Source: an uncultured Clostridia bacterium
Lineage (GTDB): Bacteria > Bacillota > Clostridia > TANB77 > CAG-508
Reading direction: 5' to 3'
NCBI GenBank assembly: GCA_934130085.1
Contig: CAKOXK010000003.1
Location: 62,001-126,000 of the forward strand
Length of the DNA: 64,000 nucleotides
Made by a program: the position numbers and the translations under genes. Under the pieces are notes generated by a model that saw only the letters and a list, made by a program, of their open reading frames with translations, did not search any database and was not told the DNA's origin. Shown here piece after piece: positions 55,875 to 64,000 of this stretch. The first letter of the stretch is position 1. The number at the start of each line of letters is the position of its first letter.

Positions 55875-58034
55875 TTATTTAGCAACTTGCAAGACTGGAC
55901 GAAGCCCACGTCGCGAAGTATCAATGTAAGTATCGGAACAAAATACCATTCCAGCATTCATAGATGCATTGTCTGATACACAACGTATACAAAAAGGTGC
56001 TCCACTCCAGCTTGCACTAATGCTACGAGATGAAAGCCAAAATTCAGCGCCAGCACTTATATTACTTGTATTCCTGTTTGCTCTTCCCCAATAAGCATTG
56101 TATATAACTTTAAACCATGGATTACCTGATTTTTTATCATTATTATATTTTTCGTAAGCATAGTTTTCTTTTTTGTCTGTTGAAAGCCAGTTGCTTGTTC
56201 CTTTTGTGTTCATATTATATGATGATATTTTTGCATCAGAATATCCTTTACTTGCTCCTTTTGTTTTATCAATGTTCTCATACTTCGTAAATAGTGTTGG
56301 TGCATAGCTATTTCCTGTTGATGTTATTTTATTTGTTACACCTGTATCATCTGCATTTGTTGTCCATAGATTTCCGAAATTGCTTATTTTACTTTCATCC
56401 ATGAAATCTTCCCATTTTGCATCTCTTGCTAATACTACTTTTACTTTTTTAGTTTGTCCGTTCTTTAGCTTTATTTCTGTTAAATTTCCATATAGATTAT
56501 TGCAAATTGTATCTAAAGCTAAAACTCCATTATTATATGCTGGAGCACCTGTTAATCTTACCTGTAATTTTGTTACTCTATCTGCAATATAATAATCATA
56601 TTTACTTGTATCAAATGATCCTGATTGTAAATCATAGCCTCCATCGTTTAGCTTTGACCAGGTCATATCTGATTCCATTACCGGCAATCCAGAGTTTATT
56701 TTATTTAATGATTTTATATCTTTTCCAAGTAGAGCTGGTATTGAATCTGCCTTTACATACCCATGTGCTTCACTTCCGCTCTTATTCTTATAAAATCTAT
56801 CTACATTTACTGTTGCACCTACTGATGTATCTGAAACACTGTCTGCTGAAACCGTAATTACTGGTCTTAAAGCTCCACTCCCAGATGCGTTATAACCTAG
56901 TGTGCTATAGTTTTTATTGGTATTAAACATTGTACATGTAAAATATACTCCATCAGTCCTTACAAAGGCTAATCGATAGTATTCACTTGCTAATTCTTCA
57001 GAATATGGTGTTTTTCCATCTTTTCCCTTATCCCAATCATAAGATGCAGATCTTGTTGCAATCCAATAGTTGTTTCCTGTATTTATCATATTTACTGTTG
57101 CTTTATTTGATCGCCTTGAGCTTGTAATTGTTGGTGATGTATTCGCTACTATCATTTGTGTGTTGCTTCCTTGAGATGCTGATGTATTTGCTATATCAAT
57201 ATAATCACTTATTTGGTCTGTTGAGAAACCATGATTTATCGCATCTTTTTTATTTATTATTGGCTCTATCTTTTTTCCACTTTCACATTTTTTTGATACT
57301 GAATAGGTTACGTTGAAAAAGTCTTCTCTATTTACACTCCTTGCTGATAGTACTTTTTTTCCGTTTATTTCAAGGCTTCCATATAATTTTGAGCAGATTT
57401 CATTTAATGCTTTTACACCATTTGTATAACCATTAATTCCGGAAATTGAAATTTCAAAGCTTGTGTTTGCATTGGCTATCAAGTTAACTGTTCCATCACT
57501 ATTTGTACTTAGTACTTTCCAGCCTAAATCTTCTGTTTCAATCTCTCCTGCTTCTACCATTGCAATTCCTGGTACATCTTGATTATCACTATTTAATATC
57601 TGTTTTAAGTGTCTGTTTACTCCTGTTTCTGTACTTTTACCTATATATGTGAATGTTCCGTCATCAAGGTTAACCATATAATTATTGCCTTTATATGCTA
57701 CCTGAGCGTAACCATCTCCGTTATTTAAAAAATCTTCTAAGCCATCGTTTCCTACATTTGCACTTAAATAATCCGCAAGTCTTTCTGCATTTCCTTCCTG
57801 CTCTCTTTTAATGTCTAAGCCTGCTAAATACATGCTCATTTCTTCTTCAGCAGAAGATCTGTCTGAAACTGCTACAGCATTCTTTGCTTTTCCAAGAATA
57901 CCATCATTGCTTACCATACTTATCGTTATACCTGCCAGAATTAATAAAATTATAATCGTCACAACTAAGGCTATTATTGTAATTCCAGATTGTTTAAATT
58001 TGAGCTTTTCGAGTTTATTTTTCTTATACATCAT
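55875..58034 (-). CDS. Pilin-like-anchored protein with two variable lectin-like domains, copy C
   Basis: This 719-aa protein starts at ATGATG with AAAGGAG upstream. Q-S-G-I-T-I-I-A-L-V-V-T is the anchor. The two-domain plan is the same as copies A, B and D. The last insert between F-W-L-S-S-R and G-L-R-P-V-L-Q-V reads S-I-S-A-S-W-S-G-A-P-F and onward. The flanks on both sides are identical in sequence to copy D for about 26 and 18 bp, whereas the 39 codons between differ at most positions. Leader L4 precedes it. Confidence 0.82.
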   Translation of the reverse strand: MMYKKNKLEKLKFKQSGITIIALVVTIIILLILAGITISMVSNDGILGKAKNAVAVSDRSSAEEEMSMYLAGLDIKREQEGNAERLADYLSANVGNDGLEDFLNNGDGYAQVAYKGNNYMVNLDDGTFTYIGKSTETGVNRHLKQILNSDNQDVPGIAMVEAGEIETEDLGWKVLSTNSDGTVNLIANANTSFEISISGINGYTNGVKALNEICSKLYGSLEINGKKVLSARSVNREDFFNVTYSVSKKCESGKKIEPIINKKDAINHGFSTDQISDYIDIANTSASQGSNTQMIVANTSPTITSSRRSNKATVNMINTGNNYWIATRSASYDWDKGKDGKTPYSEELASEYYRLAFVRTDGVYFTCTMFNTNKNYSTLGYNASGSGALRPVITVSADSVSDTSVGATVNVDRFYKNKSGSEAHGYVKADSIPALLGKDIKSLNKINSGLPVMESDMTWSKLNDGGYDLQSGSFDTSKYDYYIADRVTKLQVRLTGAPAYNNGVLALDTICNNLYGNLTEIKLKNGQTKKVKVVLARDAKWEDFMDESKISNFGNLWTTNADDTGVTNKITSTGNSYAPTLFTKYENIDKTKGASKGYSDAKISSYNMNTKGTSNWLSTDKKENYAYEKYNNDKKSGNPWFKVIYNAYWGRANRNTSNISAGAEFWLSSRSISASWSGAPFCIRCVSDNASMNAGMVFCSDTYIDTSRRGLRPVLQVAK

Positions 58035-58301
58035 TTTTTAATTTTCTCCTTTAAAGTTTCGCGAAGCGTTGATACACCTGTGTTTGCATTACTCTCTACT
58101 TTTTCATTAATCTTTTAGCTTAATAAAAAAATAAAAATCGAGGAATTCTTACTCTAAGTAAGTTATTCTTCGATTTCTTATTTGAAAAGATTTAGCTTTT
58201 TTCTTATTACACAAATTTTACACTAGCTTTATAAACGTTGATTTTGCAAGGATTCCATGGTATTTTTAGATTGTCAAATTTTCATTAATCTAAAAGATTA
58301 A
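58035..58301 (-). promoter_or_regulatory. 267-nt conserved leader, copy L4
   Basis: P1 at 58301-58285, P2 at 58123-58107 (178 nt; P2 has one changed base, TTAAGC for TTAATC). Hairpin at about 58176-58135. Confidence 0.88.
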
Positions 58302-58331
58302 TGAAAAAATTTAAAAGTAGAATTTCATAAC

Positions 58332-58363
58332 AAACGACATATCATTAAATTGATATGTCGTTT
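58332..58363 (-). terminator. Terminator after copy D
   Basis: AAACGACATATCA pairs with TGATATGTCGTTT, identical to the terminator of copy C. Confidence 0.85.
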
Positions 58364-58372
58364 CATTATATT

Positions 58373-60532
58373 TTATTTAACAACTTGCAAGACTGGACGA
58401 AGCCCATGGCACAAAGATCCGACGTAGGCGTCAGAGCTGAACACAAGGCGCGGAGTAAGAGAGCCACTGCTCGAAACATAGCGAAAGTAGAAGTAAGCGC
58501 TGTACCAATTCGCATTAACGCAGCGAGATGAAAGCCAAAATTCAGCGCCAGCGCTGATATTACTTGTATTCCTGTTTGCTCCACCGCCCCAATAAGCATT
58601 GTATATAACTTTTAACCATGGATTACTTGACTTTTTATCATTATTATATCTTTCGTAAGCATAGTTTCCTTTTTGGTCTGTTGAAAGCCAGCTACTTGTA
58701 CCACTTGTGCTCATATTATATGATGTTATTTTCGAATCTGAATATCCTTTGCTTGCTCCTTTTGTTTTATCAATGTTCTCATACTTCGTAAATAGTGTTG
58801 GTGCATAGCTATTCCATGTACTTGTTATTTTATTTGGTACACTTGTATCATCTGCATTTGTTGTCCATGAGTTGCCAAAGTTACTTAATTTACTCTCATC
58901 CATGAAGTCTTCCCATTTTGCATCACGTGCTAACACTACCTTTACTTTTTTGTTTTTTCCGTTCTTTAGCTTTATTTCTGTTAGATTTCCATATAAATTA
59001 TTGCAAATTGTATCTAAAGCTAATACTCCATTATTATAGGCTGGAGCACCTGTTAATCTTACCTGTAATTTTGTTGCTCTATCTGCAATGTAGTAGTCAT
59101 ATTTACTTGTATCAAATGAACCTGATTGTAAATCATATCCACCATCTGTTAACTTTGACCATGTCATATCTGACTCTACTGTTGGTAAACCTGAATTTAC
59201 CTTATTTACTGACTTTATATCTTTTCCAAGCAAAGCTGCTATTGAATCTGCTTTTACATATCCATGTGCTTCACTTCCACTCTTGGTCTTATAAAATCTA
59301 TCTACATTTACTGTTGTTCCTACTGATGTGTCTGATACACTGTCAGCTGAAACTGTTATTACTGGACGTAATGAACAGCTTCCACCTCTATTAGAACCTG
59401 ATGTACTATAGTTTTGATTTGTTTGAAACATTGTGCATGTTGAATATGCTCCATCCGTTCTTGAAAAAGCAAATTGATAGTATTCATAAGATACGTCTTC
59501 CGAATATGGTGTTTTTCCATCTCCACCTCTCTCCCAACCATAATAGGCTGATCTAGTTGCAATCCAATAATTGTTTACTGTATTTATCATATTTACTGTT
59601 GATTTATTTGTTCTGTTTAAATTTGTAATTGTTGGTGATGTATTGGCTGCTAGCATTTGTGTATTACTTGATTGAGAGTCTGATGTATTTGCTATATCAA
59701 TATAATCACTTATTTGGTCTGTTGAGAAACCATGATTTGCTGTATCTTTTTGATTTATTATTGGCTCTATCTTTTTATTGTTTTGGTAATCTCTTGATAC
59801 AGAATATGTTACATTATAAAAGTCTTCCGCATTTACACTTCTTGCTGATAGTACTTTTTTGCCATTTATCTCAAGACTTCCATATAGTTTTGAGCAGATT
59901 TCATTTAGTGCTTTTACACCATTTGTATAACCATTAATTCCTGATATTGAAACTTCAAATCCTGTATTTGTATTTGCAATTAAATTTACCGTTCCATCTT
60001 CATTTGTACTTAGTACCTTCCATCCTAAATCTTCTGTTTCAATTTCTCCTGCTTCTACCATTGCAATTCCTGGTATATCTTGATTATTACTGTTTAGTAT
60101 TTGTTTTAAGTGTCTGTTTACTCCCTTACCATCTGTCTTCCCGATGTATGTGAATGTTCCATCATCTAGATTTACCATGTAATTGTGACCTCTATATGCT
60201 ACTTGAGCATATCCATCACCATTATTTAAGAAGTCTTCAACTTCGCCATTTCCTAAATCATCTTGTATATAATCAGCTAATCTTTTATTTTCATCTTCTG
60301 CTTTTGAAGCCTCTAAACTTGCTAAGTACATACTCATTTCTTCCTCGGCTGATGCCTTTTCTGAAACTACAGCCGCGTTTTTTGCTTTTCCAAGAATTCC
60401 ATCATTGCTTACCATACTTATTGTTATTCCTGCAAGTACCAATAAGATTATAATTGTAACCACTAAGGCTATTAATGTAATTCCAGATTGTTTTAATTTG
60501 AGCTTTTCGAGTTTATTTTTCTTATACCTCAT
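58373..60532 (-). CDS. Pilin-like-anchored protein with two variable lectin-like domains, copy D
   Basis: This 719-aa protein starts at 60532, with AAAGGAG upstream; the TTG at 60562 would contain that site. The plan matches copies A to C, with linker differences near residues 60-80 (A-S-L-E-A-S-K-A-E-D-E). The last insert (C-V-N-A-N-W-Y-S-A-Y-F-Y-F-R-Y-V, then S-S-S-G-S-L-T-P-R) has a base composition unlike the rest of the gene: about 59 of 117 bases are G or C by hand count, and 17 of 39 codons end in C. Leader L5 precedes it. Confidence 0.83.
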   Translation of the reverse strand: MRYKKNKLEKLKLKQSGITLIALVVTIIILLVLAGITISMVSNDGILGKAKNAAVVSEKASAEEEMSMYLASLEASKAEDENKRLADYIQDDLGNGEVEDFLNNGDGYAQVAYRGHNYMVNLDDGTFTYIGKTDGKGVNRHLKQILNSNNQDIPGIAMVEAGEIETEDLGWKVLSTNEDGTVNLIANTNTGFEVSISGINGYTNGVKALNEICSKLYGSLEINGKKVLSARSVNAEDFYNVTYSVSRDYQNNKKIEPIINQKDTANHGFSTDQISDYIDIANTSDSQSSNTQMLAANTSPTITNLNRTNKSTVNMINTVNNYWIATRSAYYGWERGGDGKTPYSEDVSYEYYQFAFSRTDGAYSTCTMFQTNQNYSTSGSNRGGSCSLRPVITVSADSVSDTSVGTTVNVDRFYKTKSGSEAHGYVKADSIAALLGKDIKSVNKVNSGLPTVESDMTWSKLTDGGYDLQSGSFDTSKYDYYIADRATKLQVRLTGAPAYNNGVLALDTICNNLYGNLTEIKLKNGKNKKVKVVLARDAKWEDFMDESKLSNFGNSWTTNADDTSVPNKITSTWNSYAPTLFTKYENIDKTKGASKGYSDSKITSYNMSTSGTSSWLSTDQKGNYAYERYNNDKKSSNPWLKVIYNAYWGGGANRNTSNISAGAEFWLSSRCVNANWYSAYFYFRYVSSSGSLTPRLVFSSDAYVGSLCHGLRPVLQVVK
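58394..58512 (-). other. GC-rich hypervariable insert in copy D
   Basis: This is the segment between the conserved S-S-R and G-L-R-P codons. NNC codons such as TAC, AGC, TTC, CGC, GCC, GTC and TGC dominate. Neighbouring codons favour A or T in the third position. The corresponding inserts in copies A to C are at 50485-50600, about 53252-53378 and about 55896-56015. Confidence 0.75.
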
Positions 60533-60799
60533 TTTTGCTTTTTCTCCTTTAAAATCTCTCAAAACATTGGCACACCTGCGTTCGCATTGTTTTCTACTTT
60601 TTCATTAATCTTTTAGCTTAATTAAAAAATAAAAATCGAGGAATTCTTACTCTAAGTAAGTTATTCTTCGATTTCTTATTTGAAGAAAATTAGCTTTATT
60701 CTTATTACACAAATTTTACACTAGCTTTATAAACGTTGATTTTGCAAGGATTCCATGGTATTTTCATATTATAAAATTTTAATTAATCTAAAAGATTAA
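60533..60799 (-). promoter_or_regulatory. 267-nt conserved leader, copy L5
   Basis: P1 at 60799-60783, P2 at 60621-60605 (178 nt). Hairpin at about 60674-60633. This is the outermost leader of the island. Confidence 0.88.
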
Positions 60800-60844
60800 T
60801 TAAAATTTTATGTCACATTTCTTTTTGCTTTTTATAAAAAAAGC

Positions 60845-60881
60845 AAAAAGCTTGCAGTTTAATTGTTCTTGCAAGCTTTTT
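60845..60881 (-). terminator. Terminator after the 174-aa gene
   Basis: AAAAAGCTTGCA pairs with TGCAAGCTTTTT and is followed on the minus strand by GCTTTTTTTA. Confidence 0.88.
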
Positions 60882-61002
60882 CTTTTGAGAAAGACAACCA
60901 TTTAATTTTTCTACATTGGCCTTTTGTTTGAGTTTTACACTATGTTTTGCAGGGTAGCGTAATTCTTTGTTTTTATCTAAAAGTCCTTTGTAGAAAATGA
61001 TT

Positions 61003-61527
61003 TTATGCGATTTCTCTTTTGGCATTCGCCTTTCCGGCGTTTTTAGCATTTTCGGAATTTGCTTTGCTCTCAGAAGTTTTTTGAGATTTGATTTCCGCGT
61101 TGTTTTTGCTCTTCTGAGAGCTTAATCTTTTGGGAGAGATCTCCATTATTATTATTCCCCCAAAGCAGATTTTTCTCACCCAGCTCAGTATATGGCTAAG
61201 CTCTGCATTAATCTGACTTTCGTCAACTGGATTGACGAAATCAAACTCCAGATATATCTCTTTTTTGTTCCTAATTGCTAAATTAAGAGCTACTAGGCTC
61301 TTTTCCTGGTGCGTTACAATCCCATTCTTTTCCGGGATTTCTTTGTATTGAAAAATTTTTTGTACCTCTAGGTAGTTTCCAAAGGCTACACCCTTTTCCT
61401 CCTCAATACAATTTGTTGCTTTCTCTTTTAACCGATCATAAAGTTCATCGGTCATAGTTTTAATAATTACTACATTCTTTTCTTTTTTATCCTTTTCGGA
61501 TTTTGTTTTGATGTTTCCTTCCTTCAT
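61003..61527 (-). CDS. Uncharacterised protein
   Basis: This 174-aa protein starts with a basic stretch (K-T-K-S-E-K-D-K-K-E-K-N). A central mixed alpha/beta part follows (V-A-L-N-L-A-I-R-N-K-K-E-I-Y-L-E-F-D-F). The C-terminal tail is Lys/Ser/Ala/Asn-rich (S-K-A-N-S-E-N-A-K-N-A-G-K-A-N-A-K). AAGGAGG precedes the ATG. No signal peptide is present. Its GC content is somewhat above that of the island to its left. I do not recognise it. Confidence 0.7.
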   Translation of the reverse strand: MKEGNIKTKSEKDKKEKNVVIIKTMTDELYDRLKEKATNCIEEEKGVAFGNYLEVQKIFQYKEIPEKNGIVTHQEKSLVALNLAIRNKKEIYLEFDFVNPVDESQINAELSHILSWVRKICFGGIIIMEISPKRLSSQKSKNNAEIKSQKTSESKANSENAKNAGKANAKREIA

Positions 61528-61751
61528 GCTTTGCCTCCTTATTTATGTTGAAGAAAAGTTTATAGTTTTGGTCAGCTATTTGACCACTGCTCTTATATTA
61601 TACTACTATTTCAATGTTTTGTAAAGTATTTTTTGGTATATTTTGCTTTTTGTTTTTCCAGTTTTTTCACTTTCATTTTGTATTTTTTGGTTTAGGAAAC
61701 TTTTTTATTTTCTACATTTTTTTGCTGTTTTATTGCTTTTTTTTACGTATT

Positions 61752-61758
61752 TTGGTAT
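61752..61758 (+). promoter_or_regulatory. Extended -10 promoter of the NRPS gene
   Basis: TGGTATAATC lies at about 61752-61761, with a possible TTGCTT -35 box 17 bp upstream. The start codon is 38 bp further on. The rest of 61528-61751 is T-rich and shows no gene. Confidence 0.65.
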
Positions 61759-61795
61759 AATCTGCTTAGTTTTGAGCAGGTTAGAGGTTTTTATT

Positions 61796-64000
61796 ATGGA
61801 TAATGTTTTAGATTTAACTGTTCAACAAAAGAATATCTGGAATACAGAAATGTATTTTCCTCATACTGATATGTACAATATTGGTGGTTACATTTTAATT
61901 AATGAGAAGGTTGATTTTTCGCTTCTTGAAAAGGCTGCTAATATTTATATTGAGAAAAATGATGAGGTTAGAGCTCATTTTGTTGTCAATGATGCTATTC
62001 CTCATCAATATATTTCTGAGTATATTCCTTTTAAAATTAAAGTTTATGATGTTAAGGATTTGAATGAGGCTCAGCTTTTTACTGAGAAGATAGTTCGTAC
62101 TCCTTTTAATATTGTTGACTCAAATTTGTTTAATTTTAATATGTTTAGGCTTCCTAATGGTTGTGGTGGAATTGTGTGTCTTTTTCATCACTTGGTTGGT
62201 GACGCTTGGAGCCTTAGCATTTTCATTTCTGAGATTATGGGTATTTATTCTTCTCTTACGAGGGATGATTTCTCATATAATACAAATTTCCCTTCGTATG
62301 TTGATTATATAAAGTCTTCTAATGATTATTTTAATAGTAATAAATTTAATAAAGATAAAGAGTATTGGAATGGTGTTTTTGATACTTCACCTGATTTGAC
62401 TTATATTTCATACAATAAGGCTGCTTCTTCTGATGTTTCTGATATTTCTGCTAATCGTGCAATTTGCCCTATTGATGAGAATTTATTTAATGAAATTAAT
62501 GAATTTTGTAGTTCTAATAAGGTTTCTACTTACACATTTTTTATGGCGTTGTTTTTGATTTATCTTGCCAAGATAAATTCAACTGATTCGGCTATTATTG
62601 GTACTCCTGTGCTTAATCGTACTAATGTTAGAGAAAAAAATACTACTGGTATGTTTGTTAGTAGTGTTCCTTTTAGAATGAATATTGATTATTCTGATGA
62701 TTTTTTGACGTTTTTGAAAGAGGTTTCTTTAAATCAGCTTTCTATTTTTAGACATCAGAAGTATCCTTATTTGCATCTTCTTAATGATGTAAAGAGGATG
62801 TATAATATTAATGAGAATTTGTTTGATTTTGTGCTTTCTTACCAAAATGCTAGAGATAATAAGGCCTCTCTTCCTGTTGATTATACTTCTACTTGGTGCA
62901 GTGTTAATCATATTGTTTCTTCAATTGAGGCCCATTTTTATGATATGGATGGTGATCATTTACCTGAGATTTATTATAATTATCAAACTGCTAAATTTTC
63001 TAACGATGATATTTTGTCTCTTCATAATAGAATTTTGAATATGGCAAAGCAGGCTATTTCTAATGTTGTTTTGAAAGATATTGAAGTTATTACTCCTTCT
63101 GAGAAGGCTTGTGTTGATGAGTTTAATAGCAGAAAGCTTGATTATGATAAGTCTGAGTCTATTATTGATATTTTTGAGAAGAATGTTAAGAAATTTGGTG
63201 ATAAAAAAGCTGTTATTTTTAATGATAATAGTATTTCTTATGATGAGCTTGATAAGAGATCTAGTAAGGTTGCTAATTTATTAGTTAGCAACGGTATAAA
63301 GCCAAATGATGTTGTTGGCGTTATGTTTAATAGAAGTTTTGATATTCATATTTCTCTTTTAGGTATTCTTAAAGCTGGTGCTTCTTATATGCTCATTGAT
63401 CCAAGTTTACCTCAAGATCGTATTATGTTTATGCTTAATAGTTCTAAGTGCAAAGTGGTTATTACTGATCTTTATTTGAATTATGAGCATGTTTCTTTGG
63501 ATGATTCTTCTTCTTTTGATGAGAGTCTTCCTGAGGTTAAAGTTTCTAATGATGATAGATTTTGTGTAATTTATACTTCTGGCTCTACTGGAGTGCCTAA
63601 GGGTGTTGAGCTTAAGAGACTTGGTGTTCGCAATTTGATCAATTCTTATATTCATGATTTAAATATTGATGAATGCAATAATTGTTTGAGTACTGCTTCT
63701 GTTGCTTTTGATATGTTTTTGGCTGAGAATTTTGTTCCTCTTTTATGTGGTAAGACGGTTGTTCTTGCTAATGAGGATGAACAAAAGATTCCTAATTTTA
63801 CAAGCAAACTTATTTTAAAGTATAACGTTGATTTTATTATTAGTACTCCTTCTAAGATTTCGCTTTTACTTATGGAGTCAAATTGTTTGAGAAATGTTAA
63901 AATCATTCAACTTGGTGGAGAGGTTTTCAAGCCTAGTTTGTATAATAGTTTGAAAGAAGCTACTAATGCTAGAATATACAATAGTTATGGTCCTTCTGAA
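61796..64000 (+). CDS. Nonribosomal peptide synthetase (partial, C-A start)
   Basis: 735 residues are visible and the gene runs off the right edge. AGAGG precedes the ATG. Residues 1 to about 440 are a condensation domain with H-H-L-V-G-D-A-W-S at 131-139; the last residue of the usual H-H-x3-D-G motif is Ala. An adenylation domain follows, with L-K-A-G-A-S-Y-M-L-I-D-P near 530 and Y-T-S-G-S-T-G-V-P-K-G from 593. It ends at N-S-Y-G-P-S-E at the window edge. The first condensation domain suggests either an acylated starter or an internal module. The product is unknown. The carrier and later domains lie outside. Confidence 0.93.
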   Translation, partial: MDNVLDLTVQQKNIWNTEMYFPHTDMYNIGGYILINEKVDFSLLEKAANIYIEKNDEVRAHFVVNDAIPHQYISEYIPFKIKVYDVKDLNEAQLFTEKIVRTPFNIVDSNLFNFNMFRLPNGCGGIVCLFHHLVGDAWSLSIFISEIMGIYSSLTRDDFSYNTNFPSYVDYIKSSNDYFNSNKFNKDKEYWNGVFDTSPDLTYISYNKAASSDVSDISANRAICPIDENLFNEINEFCSSNKVSTYTFFMALFLIYLAKINSTDSAIIGTPVLNRTNVREKNTTGMFVSSVPFRMNIDYSDDFLTFLKEVSLNQLSIFRHQKYPYLHLLNDVKRMYNINENLFDFVLSYQNARDNKASLPVDYTSTWCSVNHIVSSIEAHFYDMDGDHLPEIYYNYQTAKFSNDDILSLHNRILNMAKQAISNVVLKDIEVITPSEKACVDEFNSRKLDYDKSESIIDIFEKNVKKFGDKKAVIFNDNSISYDELDKRSSKVANLLVSNGIKPNDVVGVMFNRSFDIHISLLGILKAGASYMLIDPSLPQDRIMFMLNSSKCKVVITDLYLNYEHVSLDDSSSFDESLPEVKVSNDDRFCVIYTSGSTGVPKGVELKRLGVRNLINSYIHDLNIDECNNCLSTASVAFDMFLAENFVPLLCGKTVVLANEDEQKIPNFTSKLILKYNVDFIISTPSKISLLLMESNCLRNVKIIQLGGEVFKPSLYNSLKEATNARIYNSYGPSE

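Noticed and set aside
58366..58599. 77-aa open frame in another frame of copy D.
   Set aside because: It is an accidental frame opened by the GC-rich insert, with no start signals.
48478..60799. Reverse transcriptase or accessory gene of a diversity-generating retroelement in the island.
   Set aside because: No frame on either strand shows a reverse transcriptase Y/F-x-D-D motif, and no adenine-rich template copy of the inserts was seen.
60813..61049. 78-aa open frame on the minus strand.
   Set aside because: It overlaps the end and the terminator of the 174-aa gene and has no ribosome binding site.

Overview
The window looks like a chromosomal segment of a low-GC, Gram-positive anaerobe of the class Clostridia, probably an uncultured gut-type lineage. 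Supporting signs are strong AT bias, TTGACA/TATAAT promoters, AGGAGG ribosome binding sites, a four-subunit pyruvate:ferredoxin-type oxidoreductase, a Spo0A-C-like protein and perfect 0A box, a BofC-like protein, and many proteins with the clostridial pilin-like N-terminus (G-I-T-L/I-I-A-L-V-V-T-I-I-I). No rRNA, CRISPR array, insertion sequence or integrase gene was seen. The species cannot be named from the sequence.

Layout, left to right. 1-2.6 kb: heterodimeric ABC exporter, left end cut off. 2.8-4.5 kb: SOS-type Y-family polymerase (frameshifted) with its small partner gene. 4.7-9.2 kb: three pilin-like surface proteins and a membrane-anchored protein. 9.35-12.3 kb: pgsA and a zinc-finger Clp ATPase. 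12.4-20.3 kb: small pilin-like protein, BofC-like protein, glycine-rich pilin-like adhesin, mltG, comEC and an SH3-domain protein. 20.4-25.4 kb: KilA-N remnant and the str operon (rpsL-rpsG-fusA-tuf). 25.6-33 kb: coiled-coil protein, trmFO, SNF2 helicase. 33.2-36.4 kb: porCDAB-type operon. 36.8-38.1 kb: small orphan gene and a Panacea-type toxin-antitoxin candidate. 38.4-44.1 kb: Nudix, two tRNA-Arg genes, VanW-type protein, UPF0104-type membrane protein and an acyl-CoA synthetase. 44.3-46.9 kb: Spo0A-C-only protein, secreted protein and membrane-tethered XRE regulator. 47-60.8 kb: accessory island of five pilin-like genes. 61-64 kb: an unknown protein and the start of a nonribosomal peptide synthetase running off the right edge.

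The most unusual region is 47.9-60.8 kb. Five genes each carry a leader of exactly 267 nt, measured from the first base of a 17-bp palindrome (P1) to the start codon. A second palindrome (P2), which is the reverse complement of P1, always starts 178 nt downstream of P1. A terminator-like hairpin lies between P1 and P2. A sixth, decayed leader has no gene. Four of the genes encode two-domain proteins of about 720-770 aa whose domains end in a conserved W-L-S-S-R ... L-R-P-V-L-Q-V frame around a hypervariable insert. In one gene the insert is about 50% GC and full of NNC codons, unlike its AT-rich surroundings. The fifth gene shares only the leader and the N-terminus. The set resembles a leader-controlled library of surface-exposed binding proteins, possibly diversified by a retroelement encoded elsewhere or by recombination. 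No reverse transcriptase is present in this window.

Other observations include two single-base frameshifts (polymerase and leucine-rich-repeat gene), a 341-bp block apparently identical in two neighbouring pilin-like genes, hairpins that mask or split ribosome binding sites, and a hairpin at the predicted 5' end of the str mRNA. All positions and counts were made by eye.
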